Part shown: positions 14,742-23,581 of the stretch, piece by piece | Numbering within the stretch: the first letter of the stretch is position 1 | Layout of the letters: every line of letters begins with the position of its first letter | Notes under the pieces: model-generated | Told to the model about the DNA's origin: nothing | The model's database searches: none | What the model saw: the letters and a program-made list of their open reading frames with translations, nothing else | Made by a program: the position numbers and the translations under genes | Source of the DNA: Dyella choica | GTDB lineage: Bacteria > Pseudomonadota > Gammaproteobacteria > Xanthomonadales > Rhodanobacteraceae | NCBI RefSeq assembly: GCF_003977665.1 | Contig: NZ_RYYV01000033.1 | Span: 1-32,143 of the forward strand | Direction: 5' to 3' | Length of the DNA stretch: 32,143 nucleotides

Positions 14742-14776
14742 TGCGGGACAGACGAAGTTGGACTTAGGGGCAACCT

Positions 14777-14809
14777 GCTCCCTCCCCTACTACACGTAGG
14801 CGAGGGAGC
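14777..14809. repeat. Hairpin repeat, second family (single unit)
   Basis: GCTCCCTC (14777-14784) pairs with GAGGGAGC (14802-14809). The core CCCCTACTACACGTAGG is shared with the right arm of the element at 23582-23707, apart from one base in the stem, so this is a dispersed repeat distinct from the GTAG REPs. It lies 64 bp beyond the diguanylate cyclase stop and could act as its 3' hairpin. Confidence 0.65.
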
Positions 14810-14873
14810 AGATACCCGGTAGCAGAGACATGGCGTTAATTGGGTGCGCGGAGGGGAGAGAGAGGCTGTGCAC

Positions 14874-17084
14874 CTACTGCGCCCGGCGCAGCTTGATTGT
14901 CTCGCTGCTGCTGTTGTCGTCGTTGCCGCCATTGTCGCCAAGGCCATGGGTCAGGAAGCGATAGGTGTCCCTGCCCGCCTCCTTGGCCTTGTACAGCGCG
15001 TCGTCGGCCAGTTTCATCACGGCATCGGCCGAAATCTCGTTCAAGCAGATGGCCGCGCCCACGCTCAAGCTCACCTTCACCTGCGCTACGCCCGTGTCGA
15101 TCTCCATGTGCAGGCGTTCCCACAGCGATTGCACGAACGCCTTGGCCTGCTTGATGTTGTTGATGTCGTTGCACACCACGACGAACTCGTCGCCACCGAT
15201 GCGCGCCACGATTTCGCCTTCCCTCACCAGCTTCTGCAGACATTGGCCCACTTCAGCCAGCACCACGTCGCCGATCGCATGGCCGTAGGTGTCGTTGATG
15301 GTCTTGAAGTTGTCGATATCCACCAGCGCCAGCAACACGGCCATGTCGTGCTGTTGCGCCTGCTTGAGGAAGACCGGCACGCGTTCGCTGAAGTAGCGCC
15401 GATTCGCCAGGCCGGTGAGCGAATCCTGGTGCGCAATGCGCAGCAGCTCGCGCTCCGTGTTCTTGATATGGGTGATTTCGGTGGTGAGGGCGTACACGCC
15501 GCGCACCCTGCCGTGCGCATCGCGGTCCGGAACGTAATGGGACTGAAAGTGCATGGGCTTGCCGCGATACGTCGCCTCGTACTCGAACATCACCGGCTGA
15601 CCGGCATAGGCGCGTTCCAGATAGGGTTTCAGGCGGTCGTACAGTGCATTGCCACGCACTTCGTGAACGGTCCTGCCGATGATCTCCGGCGGGACTTCGC
15701 CGGAGATCTGTTCGACGAAGCGGTTGACGTAGGTGTAGCGCTCATCCATGTCGATGCGGGCGATCACCGCAGGGATATTGTCGGTGACGGTGCGCATCTG
15801 CGACTGGCTTTCCATCAAAGCCTGTTCGATGCACACGCGCTCGGTCACGTCGCGGCCGGTGTAGATGATGTCCTTCGCATCGTCGCCATCGGGGCTGGGC
15901 ACCAGGCGCGCAAACGCTTCGATCCACAGATAGTGGCCGTCTTTGTGCTGCAGCCGGTACGTGGCCGTGGTGTCGCCGCCCTGCATGCGCAGCTTGGCCA
16001 CTTCGGAGGCTATACGCTCACGGTCATCCGGGTGAATCAGGTCCGGCCGCGGCCGCTGGAAATCTTCCACTTCCCAGCCGAGCAGATCCTTGACGGAAGG
16101 CGACACGTACATGCGATCGCCGTTGCTGCGGATGCGCATCACCAGGTCGCCGCTGTTGTCGGCCAGCAGACGGTAGCGCAGTTCGCTTTCCTGCATCTGC
16201 TTGCGCAACCGGTCCTGCTCCGAAAGCGCCAGGACGACCGGCAACGCCACCAGGCAAGTGACGCCGATGAATACCTGGCCCATCGCCACACGGAAGGCCG
16301 GCGTGGCGCCGACCACCAGGTTGAAGGGCCCGATGCCCAAGGTGGTGGCAAGGCTTACACCCACGGCAATCATCGCCACGCCGACCACCATGCCGACGAA
16401 GCGGTGACGGAACACCAGCCACAACAGCTGCGGATAGACGAGAAAGACCAGAGGTACGCGCGACTCCACCAGCACGCCTGCGGTAAGGGCCGCGAGCAAA
16501 CCCAGATCGCGCACCAGCGTCCCGGGTCTGGCCGGTTTCAAACGCCACAGGTAGGGGGTGACGATCGCCAACGAGGTGCTGCCCGAAATCACCATGCCAA
16601 CGAAATGCGCGCGAAACAGCGTGTTGGCGACCATCAGCACGTCTAGCTGTGCCCACAGGTTCATGATCCACATCATGGCCAGTGCACAGATGACGCTTGC
16701 GGCCAGCGCACTCAGCACGCCGACGCGCGCAAGATCCATGAAACGGGTGTGCGGCGTGATGCTCGGAAAGCGGCGATGGATCGTTTCGCAGACGATCGCC
16801 GTTTCCAGTACGTTGCACACGCCGATCAGCACAGCTTCGGATAGGGCATCGCCCAGGTACAGCTTGGCGGCCACGAAACCCAGAAAGGACGCCAGCAGCA
16901 GCGGCCATGTCCGCGCCAGAGGGCGCTGCACCAGCCAGCCGACCAGGGCACCGTTGGCCAGCCACAAGGCAACCGGGCTGTGATTCGCCCTTGCCAGCGC
17001 CAGCGCATACAACGACAGGCCACCGGTAATGGCGAACGCAGCGAACAGCGGCCATAGGCCATGCGGATCGCGCCTGGCGAGCAT
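14874..17084 (-). CDS. MASE1-PAS-PAS-GGDEF diguanylate cyclase
   Basis: A 736-residue membrane-bound c-di-GMP synthase. A MASE1 sensor with about eight membrane segments spans 1-285. Two PAS domains follow at about 300-415 and 420-545; the first has the PAS_3 pattern with HPDDRER and a PAC-like TGRDVTERV end. The GGDEF domain spans about 555-712, with SLTGLANRRYF, DIDNFKTINDTYGH and the intact active-site GGDEF at 630-634. There is no EAL domain. The inhibitory I-site, normally RxxD five residues before GGDEF, reads REGE here, so product inhibition may be weakened. It would make c-di-GMP in response to unknown signals, influencing biofilm or motility. It appears monocistronic; ATG 17084 is the chosen start. 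Confidence 0.93.
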   Translation of the reverse strand: MLARRDPHGLWPLFAAFAITGGLSLYALALARANHSPVALWLANGALVGWLVQRPLARTWPLLLASFLGFVAAKLYLGDALSEAVLIGVCNVLETAIVCETIHRRFPSITPHTRFMDLARVGVLSALAASVICALAMMWIMNLWAQLDVLMVANTLFRAHFVGMVISGSTSLAIVTPYLWRLKPARPGTLVRDLGLLAALTAGVLVESRVPLVFLVYPQLLWLVFRHRFVGMVVGVAMIAVGVSLATTLGIGPFNLVVGATPAFRVAMGQVFIGVTCLVALPVVLALSEQDRLRKQMQESELRYRLLADNSGDLVMRIRSNGDRMYVSPSVKDLLGWEVEDFQRPRPDLIHPDDRERIASEVAKLRMQGGDTTATYRLQHKDGHYLWIEAFARLVPSPDGDDAKDIIYTGRDVTERVCIEQALMESQSQMRTVTDNIPAVIARIDMDERYTYVNRFVEQISGEVPPEIIGRTVHEVRGNALYDRLKPYLERAYAGQPVMFEYEATYRGKPMHFQSHYVPDRDAHGRVRGVYALTTEITHIKNTERELLRIAHQDSLTGLANRRYFSERVPVFLKQAQQHDMAVLLALVDIDNFKTINDTYGHAIGDVVLAEVGQCLQKLVREGEIVARIGGDEFVVVCNDINNIKQAKAFVQSLWERLHMEIDTGVAQVKVSLSVGAAICLNEISADAVMKLADDALYKAKEAGRDTYRFLTHGLGDNGGNDDNSSSETIKLRRAQ

Positions 17085-17178
17085 GGTGCTCGGGTCCTTC
17101 GGTTACGGGTCAACCCCTTTGCCCAGGCTGATGCAAGGCTCCTGCCAAAAATGTGCGACCGATCACGCTCGACGTCAG

Positions 17179-17261
17179 GTAGGCTGGGAGCGCGTAGGCT
17201 GAGATGGCAATCCCAGCATCAGGAACGCTCGGACAAAGCTGGGATTGGCATCCCAGCCTAC
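17179..17261. repeat. Paired GTAG-type REP element, copy 6, with an extra 5' half-start
   Basis: The main element is 17194-17261: left hairpin GCTGAGAT-ggca-ATCCCAGC (one mismatch), right hairpin GCTGGGAT-tggc-ATCCCAGC. A second GTAGGCTGGG start at 17179-17188 precedes it, as if part of another copy was left behind. It ends 16 bp from the PHP hydrolase stop. Confidence 0.9.
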
Positions 17262-17277
17262 GCCGCACGAATAGCGG

Positions 17278-18792
17278 TTAGTGATTGATATAGATAGGGT
17301 TTCCTACCAGCTGCAAATCCCCGCCGCTGCCGCGCACATTGGCGCGTATCCAGTGCCGCTGACCGTCGCTCGGCCAGTCGAACGAACGGCTCAACTTCCC
17401 ATGGATGGCCAGATCGGCCCCCGGCTGCCAGGGCTTGCCATCAACGAGCAGCTCCACCCGGGCGCCTTCCGGTGCCGAGGCAGTGACGGTAAACCGCACC
17501 TTCTGACCTGAAACCGCGGCGATCGTATCGCCCATTTCCGCCGTTTCCGAGCCTGCGCCGGCAGTCAGATCCAGCATGCGATCGCGTGTGCCCTGCACGT
17601 CGATGAACACGTGACCGGCGCGGATGCCGTCCAGGATCGCCGGCATCGACAGCTCGCTGGCATGCACCACCGTAGTGGGCGTACCGACCAGGGCGCCGAG
17701 CAGCTGTTTGGCATCATGGTTGTCGCTGCCGCCCACGCCGGTCAGGCGATAGCCCTGGTCGAGCAGGTGCTGCCAGAACGGGATGCCCGAATCGGGCAGC
17801 ATGGCGTCCAACCCGTTCACCGCTTCGACGGCCTGAAACAGATGCATGTCGACCGGCTTGGCCGCTGCCCAGCCGCAGCCCATGCAGTCCTCGTCATCGG
17901 GACGGATAGGATGATTGATGGAAACCAGGCCATGCAGCTTCGCCGCGTTGCGCAGCAAGGTGTTCCAATCCGGCACGCTGGCGCTGCCGACCCGGAAATC
18001 GATCGGCTCATCCGAACCGAACAGGTTCGCGTGGCCGGTAAAGGTGGTGATTTCGCGTGCCGGCATCAGCAGCAGCTGATCGTAATAGGGCTGCAGCTCG
18101 CGGATATCGTTCGCTTGCGAAACCGAGTTGTGGTCGCTGAGCGCGATGAAGTCGAGCCCGCGCTGGAGTGCGGCGTCGATGGTCAGGAACAAGGGACACG
18201 GCACACGCTGCTTGCCGCTCTGGCTGTTACAGCTGCCGTCGCTGTGCGCGCCATGCATGTGCAGATCGCCGCGATACCAGCCCGCTTGACGGCGTAGCGG
18301 CGGATTCAGCACTTCCGGCAGCCAGGCCGGATCGCCCGGATGTCCGAACCAGATCCTTGCCGTGTAGCCGGCGGTGACGTTCGGGCGGATATTGGGAATG
18401 CCCAACAGCAAGGTCCAGGGTCCGGGACGAATCGCCCCAGGCAGGAACGATGGCGTGGCGTCGGTGGCGCTGAGGGTGAAGAGTTTCTTGCTGCCGCCGC
18501 TCCAGCCGCGAAAGCCATCCTGCCCGCGGAAACCGTCCGGGCCGAGCAGGCCGAGGTCGATGGTGGTGTGGTCCTTGCGGCCGGTGTAGTCGAATTCGAC
18601 CGTGATGCGCGTGACGTTGGCCGGAACGATGAAGGGAACGGGGTGATAGCTGTGGTTTTCGCTCGGCTGGATCTGGCCCTGCAGCACCAGGTCGGGGGCA
18701 TTGCCGTCTGCATGAGCGGTGCAGGCGATGAACGTGAGCAGGATCGCGAGGGCCAAGACAAGGATGGAACTTGGTCGGAATAGCGCTTTCAT
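17278..18792 (-). CDS. Exported PHP-domain (CehA/McbA-type) metallohydrolase
   Basis: A 504-residue protein from ATG 18792; the frame is open 22 codons further but without a signal. The N-terminal hydrophobic stretch (about 7-24, ending FIACTAHADG) is a signal peptide, either AHA-type or a weak lipobox at Cys24. A beta-rich domain (about 35-150) is followed by the PHP metallohydrolase domain with H178-M-H180, D185, D220-H221, H254, H294 and D357-N-H359, a complete set of likely metal ligands. The family hydrolyses phosphoesters and carbamates or amides; CehA is a carbaryl hydrolase. The substrate here is unknown. It follows the TonB receptor by 117 bp on the same strand, with a strong hairpin between, suggesting it processes the ligand of that uptake system in the periplasm. 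Confidence 0.85.
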   Translation of the reverse strand: MKALFRPSSILVLALAILLTFIACTAHADGNAPDLVLQGQIQPSENHSYHPVPFIVPANVTRITVEFDYTGRKDHTTIDLGLLGPDGFRGQDGFRGWSGGSKKLFTLSATDATPSFLPGAIRPGPWTLLLGIPNIRPNVTAGYTARIWFGHPGDPAWLPEVLNPPLRRQAGWYRGDLHMHGAHSDGSCNSQSGKQRVPCPLFLTIDAALQRGLDFIALSDHNSVSQANDIRELQPYYDQLLLMPAREITTFTGHANLFGSDEPIDFRVGSASVPDWNTLLRNAAKLHGLVSINHPIRPDDEDCMGCGWAAAKPVDMHLFQAVEAVNGLDAMLPDSGIPFWQHLLDQGYRLTGVGGSDNHDAKQLLGALVGTPTTVVHASELSMPAILDGIRAGHVFIDVQGTRDRMLDLTAGAGSETAEMGDTIAAVSGQKVRFTVTASAPEGARVELLVDGKPWQPGADLAIHGKLSRSFDWPSDGQRHWIRANVRGSGGDLQLVGNPIYINH

Positions 18793-18849
18793 GGCTTTGG
18801 CCCGCTTCAAGGCAAGAGGGTGGATTCGCCGCAATGCTGCCTCTACCCT

Positions 18850-18883
18850 CACCGTCATTCCGGCGCAGGCCGGAATGACGGTG
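18850..18883. terminator. 15-bp perfect hairpin between receptor and hydrolase genes
   Basis: CACCGTCATTCCGGC (18850-18864) pairs perfectly with GCCGGAATGACGGTG (18869-18883) around a 4-nt loop. It begins 26 bp after the receptor stop and ends 57 bp before the hydrolase start (reading the minus strand). There is no T-run. It probably reduces readthrough or stabilises the receptor mRNA 3' end. This motif type recurs in many Gram-negative genomes, so it may itself be a dispersed repeat. Confidence 0.6.
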
Positions 18884-18909
18884 GGGTGAGGCGCATATCT
18901 GTTACCGCA

Positions 18910-21711
18910 TCAGAACCGATACATCACCGACGCCCTGAACGACCGGCCCAGCAACGGCCGCGCGATGAACACCGTCGCGCCCGCATCGGCGCTCTTCAAT
19001 TCGCCCGCACGCGGGTTGCCCTCGGTCAGGCCCAGCGAATTGGTGAGGTTGTCCGCGTACAGGAACAACGACAGGTTCGGCGAGGCTTGATAGCGCGCGC
19101 TGAAGCTGAGCACGTTGTACTGCGGCAACACCACCGAGTTGGCCGTGTCGGAGTAGCGCTTGCCTTCGTACTCGTAGGTCAGCTGCAAGCGCAGCTTGTG
19201 GTTGAGCAGGTTCACGCCAGGCACCAGACGCAAGCCCTTCTTCGGAATGCGAATCAGATAGTGGTCGTTGTAATCGAGCAGGACCGGCGCGCCCGCCTGG
19301 ATGGTGGTGTAGCGCAAGCCCTTGTAGCGCGGATCCTGCAGGGTGGCGCTGTATTGCAGGTCGAACCACTTGCAGGGATAGATCGTGCCTTCCAGCTCCA
19401 GGCCGTAGGTTTCGGTGTTCGCGTAGCCGGTCTGCGCGGTGGACGCGCCGGTGTTGGGGTTGAACACGTAGTTGCTGAAGCCGACGTTGTTGTACTTGGT
19501 GTAGAAGAACGTCTCGTACGTTTCGATGTAGCGGTTGGCGTATTTGTAGCCCACTTCCGGCAGCACCATGGTCTGGATCACCGGTTTGGCGGTCGGCGTG
19601 GTGATGTACGAGCTGAGGTTGGGCAGGCGGAAGGTGGAGGTGTAGCGCGCGAAGATGCCCTGGGCGTCGCTGAACTGGTAGTTCGCACCCACCGTCCAGC
19701 CCAGCTTGTGGAAGTAGTCATTGTAGGACGCGTACTGGCCGCTGCCGGTAGTGATGCTCGAACTCCACGGCGTGCCCAGGTTCACTGTGGCGGGGTTCTC
19801 GGTCCATCCGGTGGTGTTCACGCGCTCCCAGCGCGCGCCGCCGTCGATGCGCAGCTTGTCGTTGATTTGCCATTCGTCGGAGAAATAGAACGCATCGGTC
19901 TTGGACGTGCCATGCGCATGCGCCCATTCGTAGCCGTTGTTGTAGATACCGTCGCTGGTCAACGGCCCGAGCGTCTGTCCTGCCGCGTTCACTGCCTCCA
20001 GGTTCAGCAGCTTGGAATTCTGCTGCGAATCCAGCAGCACCACCGAAGAATACCGATCGAAGCTCTGCTTGAAGTACGCGTGGTAGTAACCGAACGTCAC
20101 GTCATGGGTCTGATCGCCGAACTGGAATTTGCGCATCAAGCGCGTATCGCTGGTCACCTCGGTCACCGGCATGGTGATGCCGCGCAGGCCGCCGAGGATG
20201 ACCAGGCCATTGCCGTTCTGGTTGGGGCCGAACACGGCGCCCGAATCCGCATACTGCAGGTCCATGCCGGAGGCGGTCGGATAGTATTTCTTCAGGCGCG
20301 CTTGCGCCGATGCATAGAGCGCGGCTGGCGTCTCGATTGCATTCGGGTACACGCCATTGCGCTGCGTATCGGTGTCGCTGTAGCGAACGTTTTCGGCCAG
20401 CTTCCAGCCGTCCCACAGATCGTAGTCGAACTTCAGCGTGAGCTGGGTGCGCTTCACGTCGGTGCCGACAGTATTGTCGAAGTTGTAGTAGCTGCCGTTG
20501 CCTTGCTGCAGCTGCACGTGCTCGGTTTCCGGACCGGCCACGGTGCCGTAGTTGCCGTTGAAGCCAGGCACCGCCACCAGGTCGCCGCCGGTGTTGCGAT
20601 ACATCGGCAGGCCCAGATCGAAATAGACCCGGTCGTCCAGGCGCTTCACGTCCAGGCTGAAGTCGCCATGCTCGAACTGCTTGGACAGCGAGGCGCGCAA
20701 TTGCCCGCCGTTGTCGCCGTTGTAGCCAGGGTTGCGGATATTGTGGTCGATGCGGAAAAAGCCGCCGGTGCTGAGCTTCCAGCCGTCGCCGATCGGCGTG
20801 CCGTACCAGAAGTCGAGCCGGCCCAGGCCGTAGTTGCCGGCGGTGTACTTGACCAGTCCCTCGGCCATGTCATCGACCTTGCGCGGGATGAAGTTGATCG
20901 CGCCGGCCGGGGCATTGGAATAGAAGATCGAGGAAGGGCCGCCGCGGACCACTTCGACGCGTTCGATCGTTTCGTCCAGGCGGAACGCCTGGTCGGCGTT
21001 GAGATAGCCCAGCGCCGGATCGTGCTGGACGGGAACGCCGTCCTCCAGCAACGTCACCGAGCCGAAGCCGTCCACCGGAATGCCGCGCGCGCGGATATTG
21101 CCGCTCGCCTCGCCACCGGAGGCTTCCACCCAGAAGCCCGGCACGGATTTCACCGCTTCGGTCACGCTGGTCGGCGCCTGCATGCGCAGGCGGTCTTCAT
21201 CGATGGTGGTGATGGAGTAGCTGGTTTGCGCGCGCGTACGCACGTCCACGCCGGAACGTGCCGTGACCACCACGCGTTCGAGATCCTTGGCAGTCTTGGT
21301 GGCACCGGACGAAGCCGTGCCCTGGTTGACTGCATCTGCGCCTGCACTACCGGCCGTCGCTACCGCAGCGGAGGCCGGATTGCCCGCATTGGTTGCCACG
21401 TTTCCCGGGACGATCGTCACCGTGTTCGGTGTGACGAAGCGATAGCTGAGGCCAGTGCCGGCCAGCAACTGACGCAGCTGCTGCTCGGGCGTCAGCCCTG
21501 CCTCGGCACCCGGGCTGCGGATGCTGTCGGCGATCTCCGAGCCGTATACGATCTGCAGGCCCGCCTCATGCGAGAAGGTTTGCAAGGCCTTGGCGAGCGG
21601 CATCGGCGCAATGGCCGTGGTGTGTGTCGTGGTGGCGGCTTGCGCGAACGCAGCCAAAGGCATGCCCGTGCCTAAGACAAGGGCGATTTGAAGCGCTAAA
21701 CGATTTCGCAT
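18910..21711 (-). CDS. TonB-dependent outer-membrane receptor with STN signalling domain (FecA-type)
   Basis: A 933-residue transporter/transducer. The signal peptide is about 1-24 (AAFAQ). The STN domain (about 32-103, with PLAKALQTFSHEAGLQIVYG) lets the receptor signal to a FecR partner. A Gly/Ala/Thr-rich linker and TonB-box-like LERVVVTAR (144-152) precede the plug (about 163-278; NIRARGIPVDGFGSVTLLEDG, IERVEVVRGGPSSIFYSNAPAGAINF). The rest is the 22-strand barrel, ending FRASVMYRF with the canonical terminal Phe. The substrate could be a siderophore, sugar or phosphorylated compound; sequence alone does not decide. It follows fecI- and fecR-like genes on the same strand, the classical cell-surface-signalling order. 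ATG 21711 has only a distant AAGGGG ribosome-binding motif. Confidence 0.93.
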   Translation of the reverse strand: MRNRLALQIALVLGTGMPLAAFAQAATTTHTTAIAPMPLAKALQTFSHEAGLQIVYGSEIADSIRSPGAEAGLTPEQQLRQLLAGTGLSYRFVTPNTVTIVPGNVATNAGNPASAAVATAGSAGADAVNQGTASSGATKTAKDLERVVVTARSGVDVRTRAQTSYSITTIDEDRLRMQAPTSVTEAVKSVPGFWVEASGGEASGNIRARGIPVDGFGSVTLLEDGVPVQHDPALGYLNADQAFRLDETIERVEVVRGGPSSIFYSNAPAGAINFIPRKVDDMAEGLVKYTAGNYGLGRLDFWYGTPIGDGWKLSTGGFFRIDHNIRNPGYNGDNGGQLRASLSKQFEHGDFSLDVKRLDDRVYFDLGLPMYRNTGGDLVAVPGFNGNYGTVAGPETEHVQLQQGNGSYYNFDNTVGTDVKRTQLTLKFDYDLWDGWKLAENVRYSDTDTQRNGVYPNAIETPAALYASAQARLKKYYPTASGMDLQYADSGAVFGPNQNGNGLVILGGLRGITMPVTEVTSDTRLMRKFQFGDQTHDVTFGYYHAYFKQSFDRYSSVVLLDSQQNSKLLNLEAVNAAGQTLGPLTSDGIYNNGYEWAHAHGTSKTDAFYFSDEWQINDKLRIDGGARWERVNTTGWTENPATVNLGTPWSSSITTGSGQYASYNDYFHKLGWTVGANYQFSDAQGIFARYTSTFRLPNLSSYITTPTAKPVIQTMVLPEVGYKYANRYIETYETFFYTKYNNVGFSNYVFNPNTGASTAQTGYANTETYGLELEGTIYPCKWFDLQYSATLQDPRYKGLRYTTIQAGAPVLLDYNDHYLIRIPKKGLRLVPGVNLLNHKLRLQLTYEYEGKRYSDTANSVVLPQYNVLSFSARYQASPNLSLFLYADNLTNSLGLTEGNPRAGELKSADAGATVFIARPLLGRSFRASVMYRF

Positions 21712-21743
21712 GCGGAGTGGACCCCTTAAGAGGATAAGCCTAT

Positions 21744-21778
21744 GCAGGCGATCAGCCGCTCCCGCGCTTATCGCCTGC
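21744..21778 (-). promoter_or_regulatory. Stem-loop in the leader of the TonB receptor
   Basis: GCAGGCGAT (21744-21752) pairs perfectly with ATCGCCTGC (21770-21778), with a 17-nt loop that has further pairing potential. It sits 32 bp before the receptor start codon, so it would be in the 5' leader of the receptor mRNA if transcription starts near 21800. It could also be an operator dyad. Confidence 0.35.
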
Positions 21779-21810
21779 CTATACCTTTACAAGAGTCCGC
21801 CGGCGGCAAA

Positions 21811-21846
21811 CCGGGTACCGCCGCTTCGGTGAATTTTTTCTTACAG
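21811..21846 (-). promoter_or_regulatory. Candidate FecI-type promoter for the TonB receptor
   Basis: On the minus strand, GTAAGAAAAAATTC overlaps the fecR-like stop codon and is followed about 11-16 nt later by CGGTACCC. A-run -35 elements right after fecR genes are a common feature of FecI-type sigma promoters. The assignment is by eye and tentative. Confidence 0.3.
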
Positions 21847-22968
21847 GTGCGCGGCCCTGGTCTGCACCGGATGGGCGGCCACCACGCGAATGCGATCGGC
21901 ATCACGGATGACGCGCACGTTCGACAAGGTGGACAGGTACGCCACGAACGCCTGCGGATTGTCGGCATGGAAGACGCCGCTGATGCGCTTCTGGGCAATC
22001 TCCTCGCCTTCGATCTGCAGCGGCGTGCTGGTGTAGGCGTTGAAGCGGCGCGCCACGTTGGCGATGGTTTCGTGCTGGAAGCTGATCTCGGCCGGCAGCC
22101 ATGCGGTAGCCTGGGCGATCTGCGCCGGATGCACAGGGCTCACACCGGAGGCATCCAGCTCGATCTGCTGTCCGGCGGTAAGGTCCGCGATCGCCACGCC
22201 TGGCAGTGGCAGTTCATCGCCCTTCGACGAGGAGTTCTGCGCGTCCAGTACACGCACACGACCGCTGATGACGGTCAGGGTGTCGCCGCCGGCATCGCGC
22301 CGCACCTCGAAAATGGTGCCGATGTCCTGCAGCACATGCCCGCCGACGTTGACCAGCATCGGGCGCGCGGAATCCTTGCCGACGTCGAACAAGGCATGGC
22401 CACGCTGCACCTCGATGCGGCGGTAGTGGTCGTCGAAACGCACGTCGATTTCGCTTTGGCGATCGAGCTGGATCAGGGTGCCGTCGGCCAGCGCCAGCGA
22501 CTGCGCGGCGTTGCCGGACGCATAGTGCTGCACCTGAGCCTGCTGGGGCCGTGCCTCGGCCGTGTGCCTATGCGTAAGACCCGCCCAAAGCAAGGCCATG
22601 GCGGCGACGCTTGCGGCACCAGCCAGCAGCTGCAGGCGGCGTGTACCGCGCGCCGCTTGCTCATGGCGCGGCTCTGGCATGGCTTTTTCCCTGTGCGGGA
22701 ACATCACGATTGGGTTGTCGCGCCGCGCCCGCTCCACCAGTTCTGCCGCCGGCAGTTGCTTGAGCGAAGCGGCCGCCTTCATGTCGCCGTGCATCTGCGC
22801 CACCGCGAAATACTCGGCGACGTGCTTGGGCGAAGCGCGCAACCAGTCCAGGAACGCCGCGCGCTGGCGCTCGCTCAGGGGCTCCTGCTGCTCGATGTAC
22901 CAGTTCACTGCCTGTTCGGTGATGCGGCGGGCCTGGCGGGCCGCGTCGAAATTCGTCGGCTCATTCAT
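21841..22968 (-). CDS. FecR-like anti-sigma/signal-transducing membrane protein
   Basis: A 375-residue FecR-family regulator. The cytoplasmic N-terminus (about 10-60, DUF4880-like: AVNWYIEQQEPLSERQRAAF, then DWLRASPKHVAEY) binds the sigma factor. One membrane segment lies at about 113-133. The periplasmic FecR domain spans about 150-245 (GTLIQLDRQSEIDV, RGHALFDVGKD, GTIFEVRR). The C-terminal part (about 290-365) is an STN-like or DUF4974 domain that contacts the receptor STN domain. The start codon overlaps the sigma gene by 8 nt, indicating coupled translation. It should hold or activate the FecI-like sigma factor depending on ligand occupancy of the TonB receptor encoded next. Confidence 0.93.
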   Translation of the reverse strand: MNEPTNFDAARQARRITEQAVNWYIEQQEPLSERQRAAFLDWLRASPKHVAEYFAVAQMHGDMKAAASLKQLPAAELVERARRDNPIVMFPHREKAMPEPRHEQAARGTRRLQLLAGAASVAAMALLWAGLTHRHTAEARPQQAQVQHYASGNAAQSLALADGTLIQLDRQSEIDVRFDDHYRRIEVQRGHALFDVGKDSARPMLVNVGGHVLQDIGTIFEVRRDAGGDTLTVISGRVRVLDAQNSSSKGDELPLPGVAIADLTAGQQIELDASGVSPVHPAQIAQATAWLPAEISFQHETIANVARRFNAYTSTPLQIEGEEIAQKRISGVFHADNPQAFVAYLSTLSNVRVIRDADRIRVVAAHPVQTRAAHL

Positions 22969-23476
22969 ATTCGGCCATCCTCTGCCGGCAAGCTGCCAGT
23001 CCCTTTACGATGTACTTTTTCACCATGTTCGTCGAGATCGACATGCGCTCGGCGATTTCCCGATACGACAGTTCGTCGCGGTAATGCATGATCAGCACCG
23101 CCTTGCACTTGGGCGAAAGCCGATCGATCAGTGCGGCCAGCCGCTGCTGGCGCGACTCGCTGTCCATGTCCGCTTCCAGATTGGTGGGCGCCACCAACTG
23201 CTCCACCACCTGCTCCAGTTCGTCGCTGCCCAGGGGCTGCTGCTGGCGCAATACCGCGTGCTCCTTCACCAGGTTGGCGGCAACCGTGAACAAATACGCT
23301 TCGGGGCTGCGAATATTCGCCGCATCCGCCGGTTCGATGCGCAGCAGGCGCAGATAGACCTCCTGCACCAGATCCTGCGCATCCCAGCGGTGCGCCACCC
23401 GCCGAAGAAAATAGCTGCTCAACGTCGCGCGCTTTTCAGCGAACAACGCCGACCACGTTGCATGCTTTTCCCGCAT
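22961..23476 (-). CDS. FecI-like ECF RNA polymerase sigma factor
   Basis: A 171-residue ECF sigma factor of the FecI group. Region 2 (about 8-75) has LSSYFLRRVAHRWDAQDLVQEVYLR and SPEAYLFTVAANL. Region 4 (about 112-165) has LIDRLSPKCKAVLIMHY and the HTH SYREIAERMSISTNMVKKYI, typical of FecI. ATG 23476 is preceded by GGGAGG about 4 nt away. It overlaps the fecR-like gene and should activate the receptor gene (and perhaps the hydrolase) after a signal passed from the outer membrane. What induces the sigma gene itself, for example Fur control, cannot be seen by eye. Confidence 0.94.
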   Translation of the reverse strand: MREKHATWSALFAEKRATLSSYFLRRVAHRWDAQDLVQEVYLRLLRIEPADAANIRSPEAYLFTVAANLVKEHAVLRQQQPLGSDELEQVVEQLVAPTNLEADMDSESRQQRLAALIDRLSPKCKAVLIMHYRDELSYREIAERMSISTNMVKKYIVKGLAACRQRMAEYE

Positions 23477-23581
23477 CGAGCCTCCCTCAACCGCATTAGC
23501 CGAAAGAGGCTACACACGAACCAGAAGGTTGCTCAGACTATGGCGTACTCATGACGGTTTTGTGAAGTGGCTTGCGCCTGA

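Noticed and set aside
14844-16646. Plus-strand 600-codon frame across the diguanylate cyclase
   Set aside because: Antisense to a well-supported MASE1-PAS-PAS-GGDEF gene; no recognisable protein features.
18820-21675. Long plus-strand open frame (951 codons) across the TonB receptor
   Set aside because: It is the antisense shadow of a gene with clear STN, plug and barrel features; the translation is Arg/His/Val-rich low-complexity sequence with no domain. High GC creates such frames.
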